DNA from: Odobenus rosmarus divergens
Lineage: Eukaryota > Chordata > Mammalia > Carnivora > Odobenidae
DNA: 64,000 nt
Assembly (NCBI RefSeq): GCF_000321225.1
Contig: NW_004450330.1
Location: forward strand, 3,982,706-4,046,705
Direction: 5' to 3'
The first letter of the stretch is position 1; every line of letters begins with the position of its first letter. Positions 55,239 through 64,000 of the stretch are shown here, piece by piece. The notes under the pieces were generated by a model. It saw only the letters and a list, made by a program, of their open reading frames with translations, searched no databases and had not been told where the DNA came from. The translations under genes were made by a program, and so were the position numbers.

Positions 55239-57300
55239 CACAAGTTAGTGATTGGGATTTTTTGGGAGAAGGATGCATTTGGATAGAGCTACTTTGAGGA
55301 CATCAAAGATACTGGTAATATTTTATTTGTAATATTTTATTTGCCAATCTTTGTACTGCATCAAGGGTGTTTATTTCATTCTTCTTCTTTAAATACAAAA
55401 TGTCCCTTATATACACGGGTTAGTGTGTATGATATATCTCTTAATAAAATAAAATTTAAGAGAACAGTTAGTTATATATTTGCAGGTTAGATTGTCCTTT
55501 CCTGCAAAATACTGCCATAATTCTGCAATTCCTCTGAAGTATTCAAATAATATAATCCAATCATTCAATTTATATGCAAGTTGAATAATTATAATGACAT
55601 ATATGCAAATGCAATTAAGAGTGCTCATATATGCAAATAACTAACTTCCAACTTTATAAATATTTCAGTAATTCTGTAACAAGGGTAGCATTTTTCAGGT
55701 AATGATTGCCTACTGCATCTTACTGAAATTTATTATAATTTAAAATATTTCTTTTATATATATTTTGAGATGGTAAAGATATGCAAGTTTTACTGGAGCC
55801 CTTAATATATCCTGCAACAATTATTACTGTAAAACCTAGAGGGATGGTTGGAAATATTTAGTTGTCCAGTTAAATTATCTGCATTAGATCACAAAACTTA
55901 TCTATGCAACTCACCTCTCAGCACTTGACAAAAATCAGGTACTGGTTTCTCCATCCCCTGATCATTTCTATTAAAAAAAATATATATATATATACACACA
56001 TATATATATATATATACACAAGACTTTTTAATTATGCCTTTGCCTCTTTCCCATTGTTTTTGCCACACGTACTGACTTTAACCATTTCCTCCCTAGCTTT
56101 ACTTATTTCTATATTTCTGTCCTCTTTCTGATTTATTCATAACTGTTTTGTTTGTTTATTTTCTCAAACTTTAGGTAGCCTAGATATTTTTTATCATCCT
56201 GGATTATATATAAAACACCATGGATTCTCTCCTTGGTGCTTTGCCCAGTTTTACCTTGATTGGTTCCAAAACAATAAGAACAATAAGTAAGAAAGAAGTT
56301 TTATACTTGTATCTTCCATTATTTAAACATAATTATATAGTCAGATTCTTAATTCTGAAAGTTTTGTAATTATAAGCCAGAACAAATTAAATGTATTACA
56401 TTGTCAATAGGTTTTATATACCATGGAGAAAAGGAATAATTAATAATAATAATAATAGAAAAAAGCTATGGATTCAAGTCTTTTCTAAAAATTTTAAATT
56501 ACACATTGATATGATAAAATTTCAGAGAAATTGTTCAGCAAACAAATCTATTCATACTTTGGTTGAACACAAGATTTTCTAAATTCATTTGACGAATTAT
56601 TTGTTATTGCATAAAACTGCTTAGTGATTTCTCAGGTGATATACATTGAATGGTAAATGCTGACTTGAGTTTATGTACATTTTGCAATAATTCTTTACTT
56701 TCTTGCCAATATTTCAAGTTCACAATTTGAACCATGGTCATGATTCAGTTAAAGCTCACATATCTCATGTAAGGTTAAGGAATGATGTCCTTGGATCAAG
56801 GATCCTAATAGAATATTTTGAATTTTAAAATTTTGTCATATAATCTTACATTCTACAAAGTACCAAATATTAAGTTGTGTTTCAGCCCAATGGTTAAGAT
56901 ACATACAGAGTGGCTATCAGGCCAATTATGAGTATTGCTACAATTCATTTTGTTTTGACAAATAAAATAGAAAAAGAACAGGCTAGGTCTCTTGACACAA
57001 ATACTAATTAATTTGCTCCGCCCATAAGAACCAAATGAAAATTATGACACAAATTAAAGCAGCAATTAAGCTAAAACATACAATTACTCATCTTTGAAAT
57101 GAATGAGGTTGAAAGAGATGGCTCTTGCTCTTGATGCTTCAAGACAATTTACTTACATAATTTTAAAAATCAATTAAAAATAGTTAATAAATCTGAGTAA
57201 AATTAGCATCTTTTTTATAAAAAGAAGAAGAAACTCTCATATACACTTGATTTATTTCTGTGGCAATAAGTGATCAGCAGCTCACTGGGAAGTGCTCTCT
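55239..57300. other. no gene; AT simple repeats
   Basis: AT-rich DNA. It includes a (TA)n/(CA) run at 55978-56020 and an AAT repeat at 56443-56458. No nameable repeat body and no coding signal. Confidence 0.5.
55978..56020. repeat. (TA)n with CACA interruptions
   Basis: ATATATATATATACACACATATATATATATATATACACA-type simple sequence. Confidence 0.9.
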
Positions 57301-57309
57301 GTGAGGAGT

Positions 57310-57405
57310 CAAATCAGTTTTGGTTTCCTGTTATTTCTCTAGGGCCCAGCAAAGTTTTTTGTACTATGTAAGTGTTCAATAAAAATATGTGGAATTAATG
57401 AACAT
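57310..57405 (+). mobile_element. L2 LINE 3' end fragment
   Basis: CTAGGGCCCAGCAAAG and TACTATGTAAGTGTTCAATAAAAATATGTGGAATTAATGAAC fit the L2 3' terminus (…CAGTGCCTGGCACATAGTAGGTGCTCAATAAATATTTGTTGAATGAATGA). Confidence 0.6.
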
Positions 57406-57511
57406 ACATGGTAGAGCAAAGCAAATGACCAAATGAAACTACCTTGCCTCATCTATATTTATGATTCTACCATGTAACACATTCATCAGTGATCCTGATG
57501 AGTTACTAATA

Positions 57512-57575
57512 ACCATGATATATATGTGTGTGTATATGTGTACACACATACATACAAATATACATACACATATAT
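57512..57575. repeat. TA/TG/CA mixed microsatellite
   Basis: TATATATGTGTGTGTATATGTG followed by TACACACATACATAC and TACACATATATA; the two halves are roughly self-complementary. Confidence 0.85.
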
Positions 57576-58340
57576 AATCAGTATAAGCATTTGGTAAATT
57601 AAGAAGCAGATGTGAAGCATGCAAGTAGTAGTAAAGTTCTCTCAGGATTCAACTATTCTTCCTCAGAGAAGTAATATATGAAATCTCAACATCTAGTTTA
57701 TCAGAACTGGAATAGATCAAATGAGCTAGTCTTACAAAACAGTTTATAGTCAATTGATTGTCGATGTTAACATGCAAACTACAACATAGTGTCATTCAGA
57801 AGTGTGACAGGTCAGCCTTAGAAGAATAGAAGATGTGACATCACTAAAGAGAGCCTTACCAGCACCTACCCAGACAACACATGGATGTCTTGTCCAGTAA
57901 ACACGAGTTTTGCCTCAATGTTTCACATTATGAAGAAGAGCATAGAAACCATCTAACTTTTTGTTTCTTTGAATCCCATGCTCATCAAGAATTGTTTGAC
58001 TACACTGACTTTTGGGGTAGTTTGCCTACAGGTAGACAATGCCCTCTTCAAATCAATGAAACATTTGATCTTCATGAAATATCCATTTACAGATATCTGT
58101 ATATCAGGGCTGTAAATGATTTATAGCATTCAATTAATTCTGGATAGAGAGAAAATTGAGTATCAGACTATATATCTGAGGAACAGATCCTGAAAAAAGA
58201 TCATTTCACCAAAATAAACATTCTTTGGTGTGGATCTGGCTAGACAATCAGCCAGACTTCCTGAATGACACCCCTCCTCTACCTCTGGTTTCCACCCCAA
58301 AGAACACTTCATCAGCTTCTATGTATTTCTTAATCTTCTT
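57576..58340. other. no recognised gene
   Basis: The 81-codon frame at 57881-58126 is outside any repeat that I recognise. It has a mixed, protein-like composition, but no domain motif, signal peptide or flanking splice pattern convinces me. Treated as a chance frame. Confidence 0.45.
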
Positions 58341-58344
58341 TTTT

Positions 58345-59080
58345 TAAAAAATAAACTTATTTTTCTAGAGCAGTTTTATGTTCACAGCAAAATTGAGCAG
58401 AAAGTACAGAGATTTCCCATATACTCCTTACCTCCCCTACAATCAACATCCCTTACCACAGTGCTACATCTGTTACAGTTGATGAAACTGCATTGACACA
58501 TCATTATTACCTGAAAGTCCAGCATTTACAGTAGGGTTCACTCTTAGTGTTGTACATATATGGGTGTTGACATATGTAAATGACATGCATCTACCATTAT
58601 AGTTTCCTATCATATGAATCCTTTCACTGCACTGCCCTAAAATCCTCCATGCTCCACCTATTCAGTCCTCCCTCCCGCCAACCCCTGACCTTTTACTCTC
58701 CTTAACTACTGAATCTGTCATTCTCTCCATAGTTTTGCCTTTTCCAGAATGCCATATAGTTGGAATCCTATAGTATGCAGCCTTATCAAACTGACTTCTT
58801 TTACTTAGTAATATGCATTTAAGTGTCCTCCATTTTCTATGGTTTGATAACTCGTTTCTTCTTAGTACTGAATAATATTCCACTGTGTGGATGTGTCTTA
58901 GTTTACCCATTTACTGACTGAAGGACATCCTGGTGCTTCCAATTTGGCAATTATGAATAAGGCTGCTGTAAACATCCATGTATAGGTATTTGTGTAGACG
59001 TGCTTTTCACTCATTTGGGTACATAACAAGGATCTCAGTTGCTGAATCATATGTTTAGAGTATATTTAGTTTTGTAACAT
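58345..59080 (-). mobile_element. old L1 (L1MA/MB-like), ORF2 3' end and 3' UTR (antisense)
   Basis: GAGCAGTTTTATGTTCACAGCAAAATTGAGCAG is the reversed 3' UTR of L1MA/L1MB-type elements. CCATAGTTTTGCCTTTTCCAGAATGCC, TACTGAATAATATTCCACTGTG, GACATCCTGGTGCTTCC and AATAAGGCTGCTGTAAACATCCATGTATAGG follow as reversed ORF2. An 82-codon minus-strand frame (58662-58910) still shows the ORF2 motif HTVEYYSVLRRNE, but this is a decayed fragment. Confidence 0.8.
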
Positions 59081-59089
59081 GTTAACATT

Positions 59090-61097
59090 TATTTACATCT
59101 CTAAAGCTTCAGTAACTCAAAAATAATTTTGACTAGAGGAGTCCTCATTTGTCTAGCCAGTGCTTTCATTGTACTGTACTACATAGCCTGAGGGTCCTCC
59201 TACCCCCTCCTTCCATCCTGCTCTTCTTTTACAGGTGTCAGACCTGTTTGGGGGTATGAAAGTTCTCCCACCTACTCTTGCTTCTTTGATCTTACACCCA
59301 TGCCTTTTGCTATATATATAGTGCACTGGGCAGTGAACAACACTCAGTCCTGAGATTAGGTAGCTACCTAGGAAATTTCCTTTGGGGAAAAAGCAATGCT
59401 TGCCAAGTTTAAATAGGCTAAAGTAATAAGCAAAGTGATTTCATTTTAAGGCTCAAAGTTTAAGGAAGTTCCTAAGCTATTGTAAAAACTAAGGTAAATA
59501 TCTAGTGTTCTTTATGGTATTGGATTTTTTCCATATTAATGTGGCATACTTCTTTATATTTTTTTCTTACTTTATTTATTTATAGTCCTGTGTTATTTCT
59601 GAACACTAAACCCTTATCATTTACATGTGTTAATATCTTTTTCAGATTTTGTCTTTTACTTTCACTTTCTTTTGGGGACTGTTCTGGGTACATACTCATG
59701 TCTTGACTTATTGTTTTGCAGAAAAGTGTAATACATGCCATCACCATTATATCATACTACATAGAATTTTAGTATTTATTATAAATTGAGGTACTTCTTT
59801 TTAAAAATTTTAAATATGATATGGATTTTTAGACACAGATATTTTGCATGGCTCAACTCATATTCAAATTTCCTATTATTTTTCAATCAACTTTATGAAT
59901 AATTTTAATTAGAGGGTTTCTTGAGCTTACAATGCAAAATCTTAAAAAATAACATTTTACCATTTAAATATGTATGTCAATCAGAATACAAAATAAATCA
60001 TGAAAATAAACTGAATGTTGAAATTTATACAAATTCATTAACCTCTAATTAAGTATTTGGTGTGTTCATCAAAATAGTGCTTTAACTTTAGATTATTAAC
60101 TTATGATATAGGCTATGAATGTAACTCCTAAAATAAATTTATAATTAGGAAATGCATATAACTTTTAGAGAATCTGTAGATTAATATGTAGATGAAGCAA
60201 TAAAGCTATTAAAAATTCTAATAAATTAGTAGTACTGAGGAAAAGTACAGACTCCCCAAAATATACCAAGAGTGTTAAGGCTTAACACAAATTTACCTCT
60301 AACAGAGCCTGGAATTCTCTGTTTCTCTTTTTAGAACTGTCTGCAAAGCCCATTGTTGAGATTTGTTACATTTATTAGTCATAAATATGTTAATGCAAAA
60401 TACTTTTAATGTGTTTTTATCTCCATGAAATCTAAGATCAGAGGAAATGTGGAAAGTTACTTGAATTAACCTCCATATTTTTGCTTGCTGTGCTAACTCT
60501 GCAACATCATGATCTATTCTGGTAGGCTAAGGGGATTCAGAGGTATGAGATGGTGCCTGGGGCAGGGGTAGGAGTACATGGAGGTTGGAGAGGGGCAGAA
60601 GAAATTATGTAGGGAGAAGCTGAAGACAAATACTTCTTATTTCAATAGTTAAGAGATTCCATTTCTCTCTTTTCTCCCTCATGCATCCTTTGGTAAATTT
60701 TATGTTATCCAGGATAGAGAAGCTATATCAGTAATTTAATTCAGATACAATATGGGTTAAATGGAATTTTGTGGGAAGAAACTACTAGATATAACATTGC
60801 ATTATACCTTTGAGAAAACAACTTGAGAGCCCCAACTAACATACCTATAAATAAAGTTTTATAACAAAACCTGTCTACAGACTAGTTGTTCACTTAACTA
60901 AAATAAATACTGCTTTTCTTAAAAGCAAGATGTGACTCTTCTAAATATTTTCTTTATATTTCTGGAATGTTTCAATCTGTGTTGTGAAGCATTATAGATA
61001 CCCTGAAGTATTATAAGGCAGTTATTTCTAGGGATAATGTGTTTAGTGTGGGTTGCTATTGTGGCAAAATAAATGACACCTGAAGGTACTGGTGTTT
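59090..61097. other. no gene; possible eroded L1 text
   Basis: Mostly unrecognised. 59560-59720 (TCTGAACACTAAACCCTTATCATTTACATG, TTTCAGATTTTGTCTTTTACTTTC) has the flavour of antisense old L1 but is weak. Confidence 0.4.
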
Positions 61098-61111
61098 AGA
61101 ACTGCAATAGT

Positions 61112-61521
61112 GGGTGGGAGGGATAGGGTGGCTGGGTGATAGACATTGGGGAGGGTATGTGCTATGGTGAGTGCTGTGAATTGTGCAAGACTGTTGAATC
61201 ACAGATCTGTACTTCTGAAACAAATAATGCAATATATGTTAAAAAAAAAAAGAAAAGAAGAAGATAGCAGTAGGGGAAGAATGAAGGCGAGTAAGTCGGA
61301 GGGGGAAACGACCCATGAGAGACGATGGACTCTGAAAAACAAACTGAGGGTTCTAGAGGGGAGGGGGGTGGGGGGATCGGTTAGCCTGGTGATGGGTATT
61401 AAAGAGGGCACATTCTGCGTGGAGCACTGGGTGTTATGCACAATGAATCATGGAACACTATATCAAAAACTAATGATGTAATGTATGGTGATTAACATAA
61501 TAATAAAAAATGAAAAAAAAA
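61112..61521 (+). mobile_element. young 5'-truncated L1 with clear target-site duplication
   Basis: 410-bp insertion holding only L1 3' UTR, nearly identical to 550-970. It has GGGTGGCTGGGTGATAGACATTGG, an internal A-rich tract (61240-61262), the GGAGGGGGAAACGACCC module, ATGAATCATGGAACACTA and a poly-A end. Perfect 14-bp target-site duplication AGAACTGCAATAGT at 61098-61111 and 61522-61535. The 111-codon frame inside is UTR sequence and not a gene. Confidence 0.97.
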
Positions 61522-61535
61522 AGAACTGCAATAGT

Positions 61536-62199
61536 AAAGTCACGAGTTTACTTTGTAGCTATGATTCAGCCATACTGTATAAAAGGAATGTCTATTCATG
61601 ATAATCTTCTTTAAAATAATATTTAAATGACAAAGAAAGAACACTATCTAATAGCCTCTTCAGATTTAATCTGATGAATCTGAAATATAATTGCAAAGTA
61701 GAAGCATGAACTTTCTATTTTATTTGTAAGTTAATTTTGATGTGGGAAAGAGTATCCCATTTCAATTATTGTTTTTGAGATATAGCAACTTATATTTAGG
61801 AAGTACCATAGACTCTTTCATGCCATGGGTGTGTTTAAATAAATATCAGCTCATGAATGATTGATCTTAAAGAATTAGAAAACATCTTTAGTGTGAACAA
61901 TTAGATCTCTTTTTATTGTTTAATTCTGGTTCAACAGGCATGAAATTCTAGGGCATGGATTCTGAGTTATAGTACTCCAGTGTCCTTACTCCATTGGCAA
62001 GTTCTGATGCTTTCAAAATGAAACACTAGCTTCGTATTCAACATTCTCCTTTGTTCAATGATCCTTGTAATGCATTTTGATGTTTTAATCTCTCAAGTGT
62101 TGGTCCAGTCGCCATAGATATTTGAAGAAAAGATATCCAGTGCATTGCACTGTGCAGAGAAAGATGAATGGGTTAATGCACAATTAGACACATTTTATA
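61536..62199. other. no recognised feature
   Basis: AT-rich, nothing recognised. Confidence 0.5.
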
Positions 62200-62565
62200 T
62201 AGATAATCAACTTGCTATTTTTAGTCAATGTTGAGTGTTACGAACACATTTTTTTTTGTCACGGAGCTTGTATATAGCCATGTGATTATTTCTAACCAGT
62301 GATGTATGAGTAGAAGAAATATGCATCACTCCTGGACCGGACAGTCTTGGCCCTCTCTTCTCATATTACAGTAATTGTGAATCATGTGTCAGAATGAGGC
62401 CTCTAAATAGCCTGGTTTTGTGTGTTATAGCAATGAGCAGAGGCCTCCACTGTCAACCCACCCTGGGCATGTAGGATAATTAAGAAATAAACCTTTTTTG
62501 CTGAAGTTACTGAGCCCATATATTAGGGTAGCAAAACTTAGCCTATCTGGCTAATAGAAAGATGG
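62200..62565 (+). mobile_element. possible ancient LTR-like repeat
   Basis: ATAGCCATGTGATTATTTCTAACCAGTGATGTATGAGTAGAAG, GCATCACTCCTGGACCGG, GGGCATGTAGGATAATTAAGAAATAAACC and AGCAAAACTTAGCCTATCTGGCTAATAGA follow, in order, a mammalian repeat pattern (…AATGTGAGCAGAAGTGATGTGTGTCACTTCC…AGAAATAAACCTTTG…ACCTAGCCTATCCTGACTAATACAG) whose name I am unsure of. Confidence 0.4.
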
Positions 62566-62913
62566 AGATGGATATGTATATAATTACTAGGTAGCTATTA
62601 TGTAAAGAATACAAGGAAATATTTCCTCCTCCATAAAAAGAAACTCTTTACTGGTTCAAATTTGCCACACCAATATTTCACACTGTATAAAAATAAAACA
62701 AAACTAAACAAAAAAATTAAAATAAAAATCACTCAACTTTTTCTTCAATGACCTGTAAGTCAGTGTGTTAAACATTTGCATATTTATGTACATTAATATC
62801 AGATTATTAAAATACCAATAATCAGGCTAGATTCAGAAGAAAGTTTAACCCAAGCTCTTTATTTCACAAAGTTAACTCAAGTGAAGAGATGGACCAAGGT
62901 TACCCACAATAAT
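62566..62913. other. no recognised feature
   Basis: AT-rich with an AACAAAAC run near 62695; nothing recognised. Confidence 0.5.
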
Positions 62914-62927
62914 AAAAATACATGCTA

Positions 62928-63103
62928 GGGGCACCTGGGTGGCTCAGATGGTTAAGGGTCTGCCTTCGGCTCAGGTCATGATCAAGACCCACATTGGACT
63001 CCTGGCTCAGTGAGGAGCCTGCTTCTCCCTCGGCCTCTCTCCCTGCTCATGTTTTCTCTCTCTGTATCTCTGTGTCTCAAATGAATAAATAAAATCTTTT
63101 AAA
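62928..63103 (+). mobile_element. arctoid tRNA-Lys SINE with small internal deletion
   Basis: Head GGGGCACCTGGGTGGCTCAGATGGTTAAGGG. The usual CCCAGGGTCCTGGGATCGAG is missing (GTCATGATCAAGACCCACATTGG), so the inner promoter (B box) region is damaged. Tail CAAATGAATAAATAAAATCTTTT. Target-site duplication AAAAATACATGCTA at 62914-62927 and 63104-63117. Confidence 0.95.
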
Positions 63104-63275
63104 AAAAATACATGCTAAAAGCCCAAGTTTTCTGAAAACTAGGTCACAGTTCCATTACTTAATGCACATTTCCTTGATATCACCATCTAGCTGTGTATAC
63201 AGAGAGCAGTCAGGAAACGCTGTCCGGGAAAGGGTGTGTTGGCACGTAAGATCTCTTAAAGAATGTATTTGAAAG

Positions 63276-63472
63276 GGGGTGCCTGGGTGGCTCAGTCATT
63301 AAGCATCTGCCTTCGGCTCAGGTCATGATCCCAGGGTCCTGGGATGGAGCCCTGCATCGGGTTCTTGCTCAGCGGGAACCCTGTTTCTCCCTCTCCCACT
63401 CCCCCTGCTTGTGTTCCCTCTCTAGCTGTCTCTCTCTCTCTGTGTCAAATAAATAAAATCTTAAAAAAAAAA
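63276..63472 (+). mobile_element. arctoid tRNA-Lys SINE, young
   Basis: Head GGGGTGCCTGGGTGGCTCAGTCATTAAGC (short form), body ATCCCAGGGTCCTGGGATGGAG, tail CAAATAAATAAAATCTT plus A-run. Perfect 18-bp target-site duplication AAAGAATGTATTTGAAAG at 63258-63275 and 63473-63490. Confidence 0.97.
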
Positions 63473-63613
63473 AAAGAATGTATTTGAAAGTAAAGGAGAA
63501 AAAGTTATAGAAAGAGGAATGGTAGAAAAAAAAGAAAGAGGAATGGTAGAACAAACTCTACATCAACACTTTGGAGCAATTCTCTGCATTTTTTATATGA
63601 AAGTCACACGGTT

Positions 63614-63818
63614 GGGGCGCCTGGGTGGCTCAGTCATTAAGTGTCTGCCTTTGGCTCAGGTCATGATCCCAGGGTCCTGGGATCGAGCCCTGCATTGGGC
63701 TCCCTGCTCAGTGGGGAGTCTGCTTCTCCCTCTCCCTCTGCCACTCCCCCTGCTTGTGCTCTCTCTCTCTTTCTCAGTCAAATAAATAAAATCTTTAAGG
63801 AAAAAAAAAAAAGAAAAG
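63614..63818 (+). mobile_element. arctoid tRNA-Lys SINE
   Basis: Head GGGGCGCCTGGGTGGCTCAGTCATTAAGTG (short form), tail CAAATAAATAAAATCTTTAAGG plus A-rich tract. Target-site duplication AAAGTCACACGGTT (63600-63613) and AAAGCCACATAGTT (63819-63832), two differences. Confidence 0.95.
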
Positions 63819-63832
63819 AAAGCCACATAGTT

Positions 63833-64000
63833 ACTGTTCTAAATAGACTCAGAATGGCTATCTAGTCCTCAGGTCCATACCTCACATGAGTCAGAACCTT
63901 TTTTTCCCAATCATTTCAATAGCGATTATAAGAAATAATCATATATCAAATTCCTAAGCAGATTATTGTATACTTCAGAGTCTTCAGGCAAAATTCTATT
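63833..64000. other. no recognised feature to window end
   Basis: AT-rich sequence, nothing recognised. Confidence 0.5.

Noticed and set aside
61146..61481. 111-codon frame, also present in part at 584-835
   Set aside because: Shared only because both are L1 3' UTR copies; the frame is not a protein of the element.
1..64000. Dog or cat origin
   Set aside because: The SINE heads and bodies do not match the dog SINEC_Cf or the cat type as I remember them; the arctoid form dominates.
1..64000. A novel multi-gene or defence-like system
   Set aside because: No cluster of real reading frames exists; everything structured is explained by retroelements, DNA transposons and simple repeats.

Overview
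This is AT-rich mammalian non-coding DNA, either a gene desert or the inside of a very large intron. I find no supportable protein-coding exon, structural RNA gene, CRISPR array or prokaryotic feature. Every open frame either lies in a repeat or is a short chance frame. The dominant signal is about 40 tRNA-Lys-type SINE copies or fragments whose heads read like GGCGCCTGGGTGGCTCAGTC. From memory of the families, the dog SINEC_Cf head (TGGGTGGCGCAGCGG) and the cat type are both absent. The body ending CAAATAAATAAATAAAATCTT is the form I associate with bears, seals and mustelids. The source is therefore most likely a non-canid caniform (arctoid) carnivore; the species cannot be read from the window.

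Layout. 0-10 kb: the 3' end of a fairly young L1 runs in from the left edge (1-970). A SINE follows at 3.6 kb and a 229-bp L1 tail at 5.6 kb. A Tigger-like DNA transposon at 7.9-9.7 kb is split by a 1.2-kb antisense L1. 10-20 kb: a MIR, an old antisense L1 carrying a SINE, several SINEs and an unnamed ancient repeat. 20-32 kb: SINEs, MER5 and MIR fossils, a long ATCT microsatellite and a nested SINE pair in opposite orientations at 29.0-29.4 kb. 32-42 kb: a tail-head permuted SINE, an old antisense L1, two ERVL-MaLR remnants in opposite orientations, a 63-bp L1 stub and an old sense L1. 42-55 kb: many SINEs, an MLT1-type LTR at 45.1-45.6 kb, a long antisense L1 (48.0-50.4 kb) that received three insertion events, sense L1 fossils, and a probable twin-primed L1 at 53.9 kb. 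55-64 kb: mostly unrecognised sequence, then another old antisense L1 (58.3-59.1 kb), a clean 410-bp young L1 insertion with a 14-bp target-site duplication (61.1-61.5 kb), and three SINEs at the right end.

Nothing here forms a pathway or operon, and I see no undescribed system. What the window does hold is an unusually readable record of retrotransposition: many precise target-site duplications, nested insertions that give relative ages, and several structurally odd products. These include a 5'-extended SINE, a permuted SINE, a SINE with a split tail, a twin-primed L1, and L1 3' UTRs that seem to be built from two tandem modules. Family names for old repeats come from memory of consensus sequences and were not checked by search.
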